Shown here piece after piece: positions 4,915-12,498 of a DNA stretch of 15,722 nucleotides; position 1 is the first letter of the stretch; each line of letters opens with the position of its first letter. The translations under genes and the position numbers were made by a program. The notes below the pieces were generated by a model. It was not told the DNA's origin and did not search any database. It saw only the letters and a program-made list of their open reading frames with translations. Location: assembly GCA_017405115.1 (NCBI GenBank), contig JAFRBA010000042.1, positions 1 through 15,722 on the forward strand, in the 5' to 3' direction. The DNA is from Kiritimatiellia bacterium. GTDB taxonomy: Bacteria; Verrucomicrobiota; Kiritimatiellia; RFP12; UBA1067.

Positions 4915-6729
4915 TTATTTGGTGAACCCTTTGACTGGGCGAACAGACTGCCCGTGGAGGCGGGCGTACCTGGGCGTGCTGTGGTTGCCCGAATAGAAGT
5001 CGAGGCACCATGCGTTGTTGCTGTCCTCGTCCGGGACGGACGACCAGTAGTAGCCGTCCGAACCGACACAGTCAAGCGAAGTGCCGTAACCGTAGCCGGA
5101 GGCGGGAAGAAAAATGCTAGCGGAGGCGTAGTCGCCCCTGCCACGAACAATGTACCCTCTCACGTCATTCATCATCGTCCACGTCCAATCGCATTTTCTG
5201 CAAAGGCCCTCAATTTCCTGCTTTGTCGGCATACGCCATCCACCACCCCATTGCACCCGCGCCGCGTCATGTTTCGCTGACAAGACATTGCCTACCGTAA
5301 TCCATCCCGCGCTCTTCAGCGCGGGGACGCTCTTGGCAAAAGTCGGCGTGTTATGTCTGTATGCGAAGTTCGACGACGACCCATCACTTGCGACCCAAGC
5401 ATCGTTGACGCGCTTGTAGCCGACGGTATCGCCCCACCAGAAGTAGTAGCCGTAATCCCACGGATTTTCCGCTCCGATGTTTCTGTCGGCCCAATATGGG
5501 CCGCCCTCCCAGAGCTGGACTTTACTATGTTCTATTGCTTGCACTTGCTTATGCACCGTCTTCTGCGCGGCGACGATCCGCCTCCGTTCCGCCTGCTTAC
5601 GCTGCTGCCCGCGATGCCACAAAACCCCTCCGATAGCCAAAAGCGCCGCCACAATGCAGAATATCGGAAACGCAATCCCCGCTCTGGTCCGTTTCGGCGG
5701 ACTCGACGACTCTACACGTTCTACATGTTCCTTCTCCACCGTAGCTTCAACACAGGGGTCTACGCGCCCAGGATCACCATCTTCCTCTTTCGGGCCCTCG
5801 TCTCCCTGCGACTCTGCGGCTTTGCGTTGAAAACCATCGCCAACCAACACCGCCGCACATGTCGGAGGACGATCTTCGGGCTTCTTCGCGAGACCGGCCA
5901 TTATGCCGGCAATGAGTGGCGCGGTGGGGTCACCGCGCCCTACCGGCGGATCGGGGACTTTGTTCTTGATCTGGTCCTCTATCGCACCCCGCACGAACGG
6001 TGGTTCGCCCTTTAAACACTCATACACCATCGCGGCGAAGGCGTAGATATCTTGCGCAGGCGTCGGCGCGTCGCCGTTCAGCTGCTCCGGCGACATGTAG
6101 AGGAGCGTCCCGCTTGACAACTTGCCCGTGACACGGGTCATCGTCTCCTGTATCTCTCGCGCTATGCCGAAGTCGAGGATGTAGGGCGTGCCATCCTTGG
6201 CAATCATTACATTGCCAGGCTTTACGTCGCGATGCACCACGCCTTTCGAGTGCGCATAGTCGAGCGCGGCGGCGATGGGCTTCAGTAGGCGGATCACTTC
6301 GTCTTCGGGAAGCCCGCCAGACGGCGGCCTCGTCGAGGCCGCCCTACCGTTCCCCGTTCCATCTTCCCCGTTCCCGACTTCCGCCAGATAATCGTCCAGC
6401 GTCTCGCCGTCAATGTAGTCCATCACGAGGAACGGGTTGCCGTTGTTCTCCTCGAAGGCGCGGATCTGCACGATGTTCGGATGGGTGAGCTTCATCGCGA
6501 CAAGCGCCTCGTCCTTCAGCTGCCGGTACGCGCGCTTGTTGCTCACCAAGATACTCGGCAGCATCTTTATGGCGAACTGCTTGTTGTCGAGCTGCGTGTC
6601 CTCGGCGAGCCACACCGACCCCATCCCGCCTTGCCCGAGCTGTCTGACGATATGGTAGCGTCCCGCGAGGAGCGTCCCCTGCGTGCCTCCCTGCATCGTC
6701 GCCGCGTCGCTTATGGTGTCGTGGGGCAT
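4915..6729 (-). CDS. Transmembrane Ser/Thr kinase receptor with C-terminal FISUMP domain
   Basis: 604 residues. The kinase domain (~24-290) is complete: GQGGMG 32-37, K55, HRDVKPGN with D168, DFG 186-188, SPE 213-215. A variable linker leads to one transmembrane helix (~350-371, GIAFPIFCIVAALLAIGGVL) followed by a basic stop (HRGQQRKQAERRR) and a short coiled coil. Residues ~403-604 form a Fib_succ_major (FISUMP) domain: VQLWEGGPYWADRNIGAE, YYFWWGDTVGYKR, WGGGWRMPT, IVRGRGDYA, YYWSSVP and QSVRPVKGFTK. With the kinase inside, the FISUMP domain lies outside the membrane and probably senses ligand. The last ~40 codons carry a diversity-generating signature. The ATG at 6729 has GGAG 7 nt upstream and follows the vapC stop by 2 nt (TGACCATG), so the gene is very likely in the vapBC operon. 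Long stretches of kinase DNA are identical to the gene at 2735-4819. Confidence 0.9.
   Translation of the reverse strand: MPHDTISDAATMQGGTQGTLLAGRYHIVRQLGQGGMGSVWLAEDTQLDNKQFAIKMLPSILVSNKRAYRQLKDEALVAMKLTHPNIVQIRAFEENNGNPFLVMDYIDGETLDDYLAEVGNGEDGTGNGRAASTRPPSGGLPEDEVIRLLKPIAAALDYAHSKGVVHRDVKPGNVMIAKDGTPYILDFGIAREIQETMTRVTGKLSSGTLLYMSPEQLNGDAPTPAQDIYAFAAMVYECLKGEPPFVRGAIEDQIKNKVPDPPVGRGDPTAPLIAGIMAGLAKKPEDRPPTCAAVLVGDGFQRKAAESQGDEGPKEEDGDPGRVDPCVEATVEKEHVERVESSSPPKRTRAGIAFPIFCIVAALLAIGGVLWHRGQQRKQAERRRIVAAQKTVHKQVQAIEHSKVQLWEGGPYWADRNIGAENPWDYGYYFWWGDTVGYKRVNDAWVASDGSSSNFAYRHNTPTFAKSVPALKSAGWITVGNVLSAKHDAARVQWGGGWRMPTKQEIEGLCRKCDWTWTMMNDVRGYIVRGRGDYASASIFLPASGYGYGTSLDCVGSDGYYWSSVPDEDSNNAWCLDFYSGNHSTPRYARLHGQSVRPVKGFTK
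4937..5055 (-). other. Candidate DGR variable region, FISUMP copy 1
   Basis: Aligned codon by codon with 14133-14251, 33 base differences occur over about 40 codons: 19 at first positions, 11 at second and 3 at third. Most changed codons are NNC in both copies. In the 26 codons just upstream (ending at CTT/CTC of the TSL motif) 14 of 20 differences are at third positions. The region ends at GGGCAGTCTGTTCGCCC (4937-4953), identical in both copies, which fits the role of a homing-initiation block. A template with AAC codons mutated at adenines would explain this. Confidence 0.7.
5918..5939. repeat. GC-rich palindrome P3 in the kinase C-lobe
   Basis: GGCGCGGTG and CACCGCGCC flank GGGT; it is followed by CTACC as palindrome P1 is. 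It encodes GRGDPTAP before the IAGIMAGLAKKPEDRP block. A near-identical copy (GGGA in the centre) lies at 15513-15534. A second smaller palindrome, CCGGCC-ATTAT-GCCGG, lies next to it. Confidence 0.65.
6323..6343. repeat. GC-rich palindrome P2 in the kinase loop
   Basis: Identical in sequence and protein position to 4392-4412 and encodes GRAASTRPP. On the plus-strand right side it abuts a different low-complexity word (6348-6375, repeats of CCGTTCCC), where the first kinase has the CTCTGCG word. Confidence 0.7.
6348..6375. repeat. Low-complexity CCGTTCCC word beside palindrome P2
   Basis: Three imperfect copies of CCGTTCC separated by 1-5 bases. On the coding strand it encodes GNGEDGTGNG in the kinase loop. 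It directly abuts the palindrome, as other words do at 4427-4450 and 15537-15571. Confidence 0.5.
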
Positions 6730-6731
6730 GG

Positions 6732-7166
6732 TCAATCTCCGTGGTGCTTATCCTTGCAAGTGGACGCTGCAGCGAAAACCTCTGTCAGCGGCAGTTTCCT
6801 GAACGACTTCTCACAGGCGACCGTCGTTTTCAAGTCGGCAAAATACTCGCCGTGTATCAATCTATCCACAAAACCAGGACTGGCCTTTGCGATATTCGGA
6901 ATCGCAAGCACGTCTTTGGCATGCTTGCTGACGACAAATCCCTTAGCCTCGGAAATCTTCCTGAGGAGCGTCAGCGCATCAGCCTTGGACACCCCGTAGC
7001 TCGCCTGGAGCGAATAGTATGCCTCCGAAAGCGTCAAGTCGGATATCTCGAACAGATGCCCGTCCTGTACGCGCCCGTAGGCCTCCATGATCACCTTTGT
7101 TGCAAGCGGCCTAGGGTGGTTGGTCAGTATCCGCATCAAGAATGACGTGTCGCATCCGTACGTCAT
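6732..7166 (-). CDS. vapC: VapC-family PIN-domain toxin
   Basis: 144 residues, PIN fold. VapC toxins are Mg-dependent ribonucleases that cut tRNA or rRNA and are held inactive by VapB. The expected acidic residues are visible: D6 in MTYGCDTSFL, E48 in LTLSEAYYSL and D101 in GFVDRLIHGEYF. The fourth site, normally D in a TFDxxF motif, is E119 in VACEKSFRKL, a conservative swap that could weaken activity. The ATG overlaps the vapB stop (ATGA at 7163-7166), the standard coupled arrangement, so the longer upstream extension is rejected. The kinase gene at 6729 follows after 2 nt. Confidence 0.85.
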   Translation of the reverse strand: MTYGCDTSFLMRILTNHPRPLATKVIMEAYGRVQDGHLFEISDLTLSEAYYSLQASYGVSKADALTLLRKISEAKGFVVSKHAKDVLAIPNIAKASPGFVDRLIHGEYFADLKTTVACEKSFRKLPLTEVFAAASTCKDKHHGD

Positions 7167-7465
7167 TGAAGCCCTGCCCTTCTCGCCGCGACGATGTTGT
7201 CGCGCATCTTCTCGCTGTTGAGCGGCTCGTCCGGGTACTTCGTGATGAACGGCTCGGCGATTCCCGCCCACTCCGGCAACTTTTGCTTCACGCTTCTCCT
7301 CCGCGCACTTGGCCGTGTCGCCGCCGCGCCGTCACGCCGCCATTCGCCGGCGTTGTAGGCGACGATGAACGCGATGACGGCGTTGCGCATCTTCTCGCCG
7401 TTTGTCGCCGTCTTCGCCTTGAACTCGCGGTAAAGCGCATCGGGTATGTCCAATGTCGTCTTCAT
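7163..7465 (-). CDS. vapB: VapB-like ribbon-helix-helix antitoxin
   Basis: 100 residues. The N-terminus MKTTLDIPDALYREFK, followed by a helical ~20-40 stretch, is a ribbon-helix-helix DNA-binding motif. The C-terminal part (PEWAGIAEPFITKYPDEPLNSEKMRDNI) would wrap the toxin. It overlaps vapC by 4 nt. The gene is preceded by a consensus promoter with no ribosome site in a leader of only ~7 nt. Antitoxins of this type autorepress, and the direct repeat CTTGACAT flanking the -10 is a plausible operator. Confidence 0.82.
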   Translation of the reverse strand: MKTTLDIPDALYREFKAKTATNGEKMRNAVIAFIVAYNAGEWRRDGAAATRPSARRRSVKQKLPEWAGIAEPFITKYPDEPLNSEKMRDNIVAARRAGLQ

Positions 7466-7472
7466 GTCAAGT

Positions 7473-7502
7473 ATTATATATTGTTTTATTGCTTTATGTC
7501 AA
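7473..7502 (-). promoter_or_regulatory. Consensus sigma70-type promoter of vapBC-kinase operon
   Basis: On the minus strand TTGACA (7497-7502), an 18-nt spacer and TATAAT (7473-7478), both perfect hexamers. The vapB ATG lies 7 nt after the -10, so the message should be leaderless. CTTGACAT occurs at the -35 and again just before the ATG, a direct repeat about 32 nt apart that could bind VapB. Confidence 0.8.
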
Positions 7503-7742
7503 GCAGCGGCCAGGCTTTCGAACCCCTGCTAGCGCATCTGCTTCGCTCGGGCCGCCTCTCCGCCGCTCGCGCCGCATCGACAGCGTTCTGCACCTTGCGC
7601 AGTAAGCGTCTCCTCCGCCGCCGCGCATCCCGCCGTCTCTCAGCCTCGCTCATGAACAATGGCATGTTTTACATCTTCTTCTCATGAATATGACATGCAC
7701 AGGCAAAGCTACAACCGTCCAATCTCAGATTTACTTTGTACA

Positions 7743-10700
7743 TCAATTAGAAACCCTCTTGAACACCTTCGGAGTCTGGATGGTGCAAAACTCTCCCGTT
7801 TCACCTTTGTGCCAAGAAACTTCACGACCTTGTTCATCATAATTGTACGTCGTCTGTCTTCCATCCTTGTATGATTTTACCAACTCAGTTTGGCGTAATT
7901 CAAAAATTCCATCTTCCTTCCACAACAAATCATATGTATGCACAACTGGTGTTTTATAAGACTGTGCTAAGCCCCCATTGATCGAAAAACTCTTAGGGCG
8001 CAATACTAACCTGTTTTCGGTTAAAGTCCAGTTCCCGCAACCTTCTATTTTGCATCCAACGTACTTTCCACTAACACGCTCTGAGGTAAACGAATCGGTG
8101 TAACTTCCATCGTCTTGAAAATCGTACTCATACTTATATGTCGCAGTCCAGGTGTCGCTTGAAGACTTTGTAGTACACCCCCACTTCCCTGTTAATGCTC
8201 GCACAACCTTGCGAGATTCGTTCTGCCTACATTGTTCGTTTTTTTGTATAAAATGCCTTTGCTCACCTCGTACCGCCTTGGCACTTCTGACTGTCTGTTC
8301 CTTTATTACGCCGTCATCCGTTGTTGTGAGGTCATTATCTTTTACCGATGACACATTTTTAAAGAACAGCTCTGCCGATTCTTGTCTATGCGCATCCCAA
8401 GGACGCGGACCACCACACAATTGTACAACCCAAAGGAACAGTTCTTGCTTGTCGATATTAACCTTGAAATATGTACCCCAAGCACCTCCATGTCCCAACC
8501 AACCTGGTTCATCTTTCAGAATTTGAAACCCAAGTGAATATCCTTGTGTGGAATTCAGATTTGACGGGCGTTGCGAAGTTGCCAATAATTCCAGAACCGT
8601 TTGCTCTTGCAATAATCGCACACCATTAGCCCCAACGCCCTTTGACATGATCATCTGATAAAACTTTATTAAATCATCTGCTGTAGACCACAACCCCATA
8701 GCAGGATGTGCATATACAGTTGGCCCATTATGAGGCAAAGGCATCCATTTGTTTTCAGGTGCATATACTGGGACGGCGTTTTGTGAAAGTGTATACATTG
8801 AGACCCGGCGGTACAATTGTTCATCCGTGGGGTTAAATGTCGTATCTCTCATCCCAAGAGGGTTGAAAATCCGTTTCTCCAAGAATTCTTCATAACGCTG
8901 ACCACTAAGTTTCTCAATTATGGCTGCCGCGATTGCAAATCCTATGTTGGAATATTGAATCTTGGTTCCGGGCTCCGCCACCAAAGGATTTGCAGCAGCC
9001 TCCGCCACGACTTGAGAAATTGGGCATGATGTCCATCCCTTTTCCAAGACACTTGGGACATCAAACGGAAAACCTGCACAATGAGTTAATAAATGACGAA
9101 TTGTTATTTCGTTTTTGGCGGCAGTCCGACTCTTTATTGTATTCCCATCCTTGACTTCTACAATCATATTTGCGAACTGCGGAAAGTATCGCGAAATAGG
9201 ATCGTCAAGATTGATCATCCCTCCTTCTACTAACATGGCAATACAAACCCCGCAGAAGCCTTTCGACTGTGAACCTATCATAAATGTTCTATCCATTGAC
9301 ATCGGAATGCGTTTGCCCATATCGGCCCACCCCATACAAGCTGTCTCCTGCTGCCCACTCTTATAAAGAACACCTATTGCACCAGGCAATGACCCGTTAT
9401 GCACAAAAGGCATTATCGCATTGCGAAGGTAGGTTGTGCCAGAATCCTTGACAATTAACTTCTTGTCCAAACAGGAATCAGCCATGATGACTGCCGATTC
9501 TGTAACCCCAGCTACAATATCATCAGCATTTACTGGTGGCGGGCCACCATACAAAGCATAGTCTATGTATGGTTTCACATTCTCATACCATATTTCAAAA
9601 CCTTTGGCATTTAAATGCAACCTATCTGGCATCACCCATTTAGTATCGCCTTTCTCATCAAGGAGACTTTTTCCAAAATCACACCACAGCACAGTCTTAC
9701 CATCACAAAATCTCTGTATTCCACGATTCACAAGGTCATTGCGCTGACGCAAAGGTTCTTCTGGACTCGCACCTCGGGGGAAAATTGCGATGACTACAAT
9801 AATAGCGGTTGGCTGTTTCTCACGAATCCTTTCAAGAATCGTCTTAATGCCAAGAATGGTATCATCTGGAGATTCCTTCTCAATCGGAAAATGACCTGTA
9901 TTGTTCGTGCCTATCAGCAGCACCACACACTTCGCTTTATAGCCGTCAAGTTCTCCGTTGTCAATGCGCCACAACACATTTTCTGTACGGTCACCGGCAA
10001 AACCAAGATTCAGCATTCTATATTCGTCCGTGGAAAAATATTTTCTACCTGTTGTTTCCCAAAAATGTGTGATAGAATCACCGATAAATACCACCTTAGC
10101 ACCGCCCGCCGATACAAGCTTCATTTTCTCTTCATGTCGCTTTAATTGCCATGGATTATCACCGCCATACGCAATGGGAGTTGCCGCCCTCACCATTGGA
10201 GCACATTGACAACTCTCCGCTTCCACCCGCTTCGCCTTCCCGAGTCCTTTGTACACCTCTCGGAAGTACATCAAGTGCTTCGCGTACTCGATGGGCCCGC
10301 CCTTGCGGTAGCCAGTCTCGCCGATTTGCTTTCCGTCGCCGTCGAGAATCAGCGCTGTCGGGAAACCCTTTATGCCGTATTCCTTCACCATTTTCGGATT
10401 GGCGGTCTTCGCGTGGCCGGAAAGAACGGTCTTGTCCTTAGGCGAATCGATGAACACTAGCACGAAGTCGTCCTTTACGCCAGCAAGGAACTCCGGTCTG
10501 GAAAGAACCTCCCGCTCAAGCTTCATGCACCACCCGCACCAGTCGCTTCCGGAAAAACAGGCGTAGACGAGCTTGCCCTCGGCCTTCGCCTTCGCAAGGG
10601 CTTCGTCGAGGTTGTCCGTGAAGCCGCATGGCGTAGAGCTTTTAGGGGCATCAGACTTTGACTCGCCCTGCGCAGCAATCATCTCGAACTTGGCCTTGGC

Positions 10701-12482
10701 CAGCTTGGCCTCCGCCTCTACCTTGGACTTGCGCTCCACCTCAGGCGCCTCGCGCTCCCGTGCTTCGCGTTCCTCGCGCTCACGCTTCTCTTTAGCCAGA
10801 CGTTCGCGCTCTTTTCTCGCCTCGTCGTAGCGTCGGGTGCGTTCGGCCTTGGCTTCCGACTCGCTCTTCACGAACTGCTCAGCTGCCAATGCAAACGACG
10901 TGCTGGACTCCGCAAAACGCATCTGGCCGAACTCGTCGCCGCCTTTCCCCATGAGCTTATCTGCTTCGCGCCAGCGGGCCTCCGCATATTCCTTCGCATC
11001 GACGCTCTCCGCCTTGCGCTTCGCTTCGGCGGCTCTGTCGCGGGCCGAAACCGCAGATCGCCGATCCACGTCGAGCTTCCGCAGCACAGCACATTGCGAG
11101 ACGTAGTTTGAGAACCCCTGAGCCGCCTCGCTCCAGCGCTTAACCTTGTCCTCGAAGTAGGCCTCCGCCCTTGCAAACACATCGGCAAGCGCATCCTTGC
11201 ACTTGTCGAAACCGTCGGCATCGGAGATTCGAGCGACCTTACCCTGTTCAACCTTGGCCTCGATGCGAATATTTATTGCCTCGGTCTTTGCCCATTCCTC
11301 GGCGGAGTCGTCGGGAGCGGGTTCGGCGATTGGTTTTGGCTCAGGGACAGAAACGACGGCAGGGACGGAAGCGACTGACGAGCCATTCGTCCCGTCTGTC
11401 CTGTCTGTCCCTTTTGTCCCTTCTTTCATCCACCACCACCCGCCGGCGGCGATGGCGGCTATAAGCGCGGCGGCCGCCAGCAATCTGCCGACGCCAGCGC
11501 TTCGCGTCCCCGCGCCTCCGCGCGACACTTTCTCCCCTTCCAGCGCGGCTACGAAGTCCCCGCAGCTCGCAAAGCGCTCCTCCGGCTTCTTGGCAAGGGC
11601 TATGACAAGCGCCCTGCGCACGTTCCTGGGCAGACTCGGCGGGATTTCCGGCGCGTCGGTCGTGACGGCAAGCCGCATCACCGCCGTGTCGCCACAGTCG
11701 AACACGGACGAGAACGGCACCTCGCCGACAACCAATTCGTAGAAGAGGACTGCAAGCGAATACTGGTCCGTCGCCGGGCCCTGCCTCCCGCCAATCCACT
11801 GCTCAGGCGCCATGTACGGGCGCGTCCCGGACGTGTCGCGTATCTCCCGCGAAAGGCGTCCCATCGACGAGCGGATCTCAGCCGCGAGGCCGAAGTCCAG
11901 GACGCGCGCCGCGAGCCTGCCGTCCGACGACTCTTCGATCATGACGTTGGCGGGCTTCACGTCGCGGTGGAGCACCTTCTGCCCGTGCGCGTAGTCGAGC
12001 GCGGACGCGACCTGCCGCACCACGGCAATCGCCTTGTCCAGCGGAACCTTCCCTCCCGGGAACTGCCTGCGCCACTGCGCGAGAGTGACACCCGGAGCAT
12101 AGTCCATGACGACCATCGTGTCCCTGGGGAACACTCGAAGCTTCTCCTCTGCGTCCTTGGAGAGATACCTTACGCTCTGCGCCAGGTGGAGATCAGTTAC
12201 GGCGACGATGTTCGGATGCCGCAGACGCTTCACGAGCGCAAAGTTGCCGCGGATCGACTCCAGCTCGACCGAGTTGTGCTTCACCTCCGGCGGCAGACCC
12301 TTGATCGCGACGTCGACATTGGCCACCGTGTCCCTCGCCAGGTACACGGTGCCGAACCCGCCCTCGCCGAGCTCGCGCACCAGCTCGTACTTGTCGATGC
12401 GACCGAGCGAATTCCCGCCTCCCGGACGCATCGTCGGTTCATTGCCCATCGTCATAGCGTCGTTTATATTGTTGTAAGTCAT
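7743..12482 (-). CDS. Giant membrane kinase fused to thioredoxin, SGNH esterase and class C beta-lactamase-like domains
   Basis: 1579 residues. Kinase ~30-315: GEGGFG 39-44, K61, HRDVKPAN with D174, DFG 196-198, APE 225-227. One transmembrane helix at ~333-351, so everything after it is extracytoplasmic. Linker 354-368 is built from a GGACAGA-type repeat. Coiled coil ~395-605. Thioredoxin-like 620-745 with C649-G-W-C652 and cis-Pro P708. SGNH hydrolase ~770-980: GDSI with S803, GTNN 858-861, D953-R-L-H956. Serine beta-lactamase/esterase (class C, PF00144-like) ~1010-1375: S1071-Q-S-K1074, Y1177-S-N, H1331-G-G. Beta-rich, lipocalin-like tail ~1425-1579. All catalytic residues expected for the enzymes are present. 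The start 12482 matches the N-terminus of the other kinases (MTYxxIxDxMT); ATG 12491 is an alternative. The gene follows the ATPase by 16 nt. Base composition drops sharply after about residue 760. The substrate is unknown; a cell-wall or glycan ester is possible. Confidence 0.88.
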   Translation of the reverse strand: MTYNNINDAMTMGNEPTMRPGGGNSLGRIDKYELVRELGEGGFGTVYLARDTVANVDVAIKGLPPEVKHNSVELESIRGNFALVKRLRHPNIVAVTDLHLAQSVRYLSKDAEEKLRVFPRDTMVVMDYAPGVTLAQWRRQFPGGKVPLDKAIAVVRQVASALDYAHGQKVLHRDVKPANVMIEESSDGRLAARVLDFGLAAEIRSSMGRLSREIRDTSGTRPYMAPEQWIGGRQGPATDQYSLAVLFYELVVGEVPFSSVFDCGDTAVMRLAVTTDAPEIPPSLPRNVRRALVIALAKKPEERFASCGDFVAALEGEKVSRGGAGTRSAGVGRLLAAAALIAAIAAGGWWWMKEGTKGTDRTDGTNGSSVASVPAVVSVPEPKPIAEPAPDDSAEEWAKTEAINIRIEAKVEQGKVARISDADGFDKCKDALADVFARAEAYFEDKVKRWSEAAQGFSNYVSQCAVLRKLDVDRRSAVSARDRAAEAKRKAESVDAKEYAEARWREADKLMGKGGDEFGQMRFAESSTSFALAAEQFVKSESEAKAERTRRYDEARKERERLAKEKREREEREAREREAPEVERKSKVEAEAKLAKAKFEMIAAQGESKSDAPKSSTPCGFTDNLDEALAKAKAEGKLVYACFSGSDWCGWCMKLEREVLSRPEFLAGVKDDFVLVFIDSPKDKTVLSGHAKTANPKMVKEYGIKGFPTALILDGDGKQIGETGYRKGGPIEYAKHLMYFREVYKGLGKAKRVEAESCQCAPMVRAATPIAYGGDNPWQLKRHEEKMKLVSAGGAKVVFIGDSITHFWETTGRKYFSTDEYRMLNLGFAGDRTENVLWRIDNGELDGYKAKCVVLLIGTNNTGHFPIEKESPDDTILGIKTILERIREKQPTAIIVVIAIFPRGASPEEPLRQRNDLVNRGIQRFCDGKTVLWCDFGKSLLDEKGDTKWVMPDRLHLNAKGFEIWYENVKPYIDYALYGGPPPVNADDIVAGVTESAVIMADSCLDKKLIVKDSGTTYLRNAIMPFVHNGSLPGAIGVLYKSGQQETACMGWADMGKRIPMSMDRTFMIGSQSKGFCGVCIAMLVEGGMINLDDPISRYFPQFANMIVEVKDGNTIKSRTAAKNEITIRHLLTHCAGFPFDVPSVLEKGWTSCPISQVVAEAAANPLVAEPGTKIQYSNIGFAIAAAIIEKLSGQRYEEFLEKRIFNPLGMRDTTFNPTDEQLYRRVSMYTLSQNAVPVYAPENKWMPLPHNGPTVYAHPAMGLWSTADDLIKFYQMIMSKGVGANGVRLLQEQTVLELLATSQRPSNLNSTQGYSLGFQILKDEPGWLGHGGAWGTYFKVNIDKQELFLWVVQLCGGPRPWDAHRQESAELFFKNVSSVKDNDLTTTDDGVIKEQTVRSAKAVRGEQRHFIQKNEQCRQNESRKVVRALTGKWGCTTKSSSDTWTATYKYEYDFQDDGSYTDSFTSERVSGKYVGCKIEGCGNWTLTENRLVLRPKSFSINGGLAQSYKTPVVHTYDLLWKEDGIFELRQTELVKSYKDGRQTTYNYDEQGREVSWHKGETGEFCTIQTPKVFKRVSN
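11384..11420. repeat. GTCTGTCC-type tandem word in the linker after the membrane helix
   Basis: The plus strand has CCCGTCTGTC, CTGTCTGTCC and CTTTTGTCCC in succession. On the coding strand it is a GGGACAAA/GGACAGAC repeat and encodes KGTDRTDGTNGS just outside the membrane. It is another low-complexity word placed in frame in a linker. Confidence 0.55.
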
Positions 12483-12498
12483 ACTAGGCATAATCCTT

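Noticed and set aside
7486..7653. 55-codon minus-strand frame starting MSEAERRRDARR
   Set aside because: Very Arg-rich, no Shine-Dalgarno, and its stop lies inside the vapB promoter. It may be a decayed gene; the rest of the gap 7503-7742 shows nothing else.
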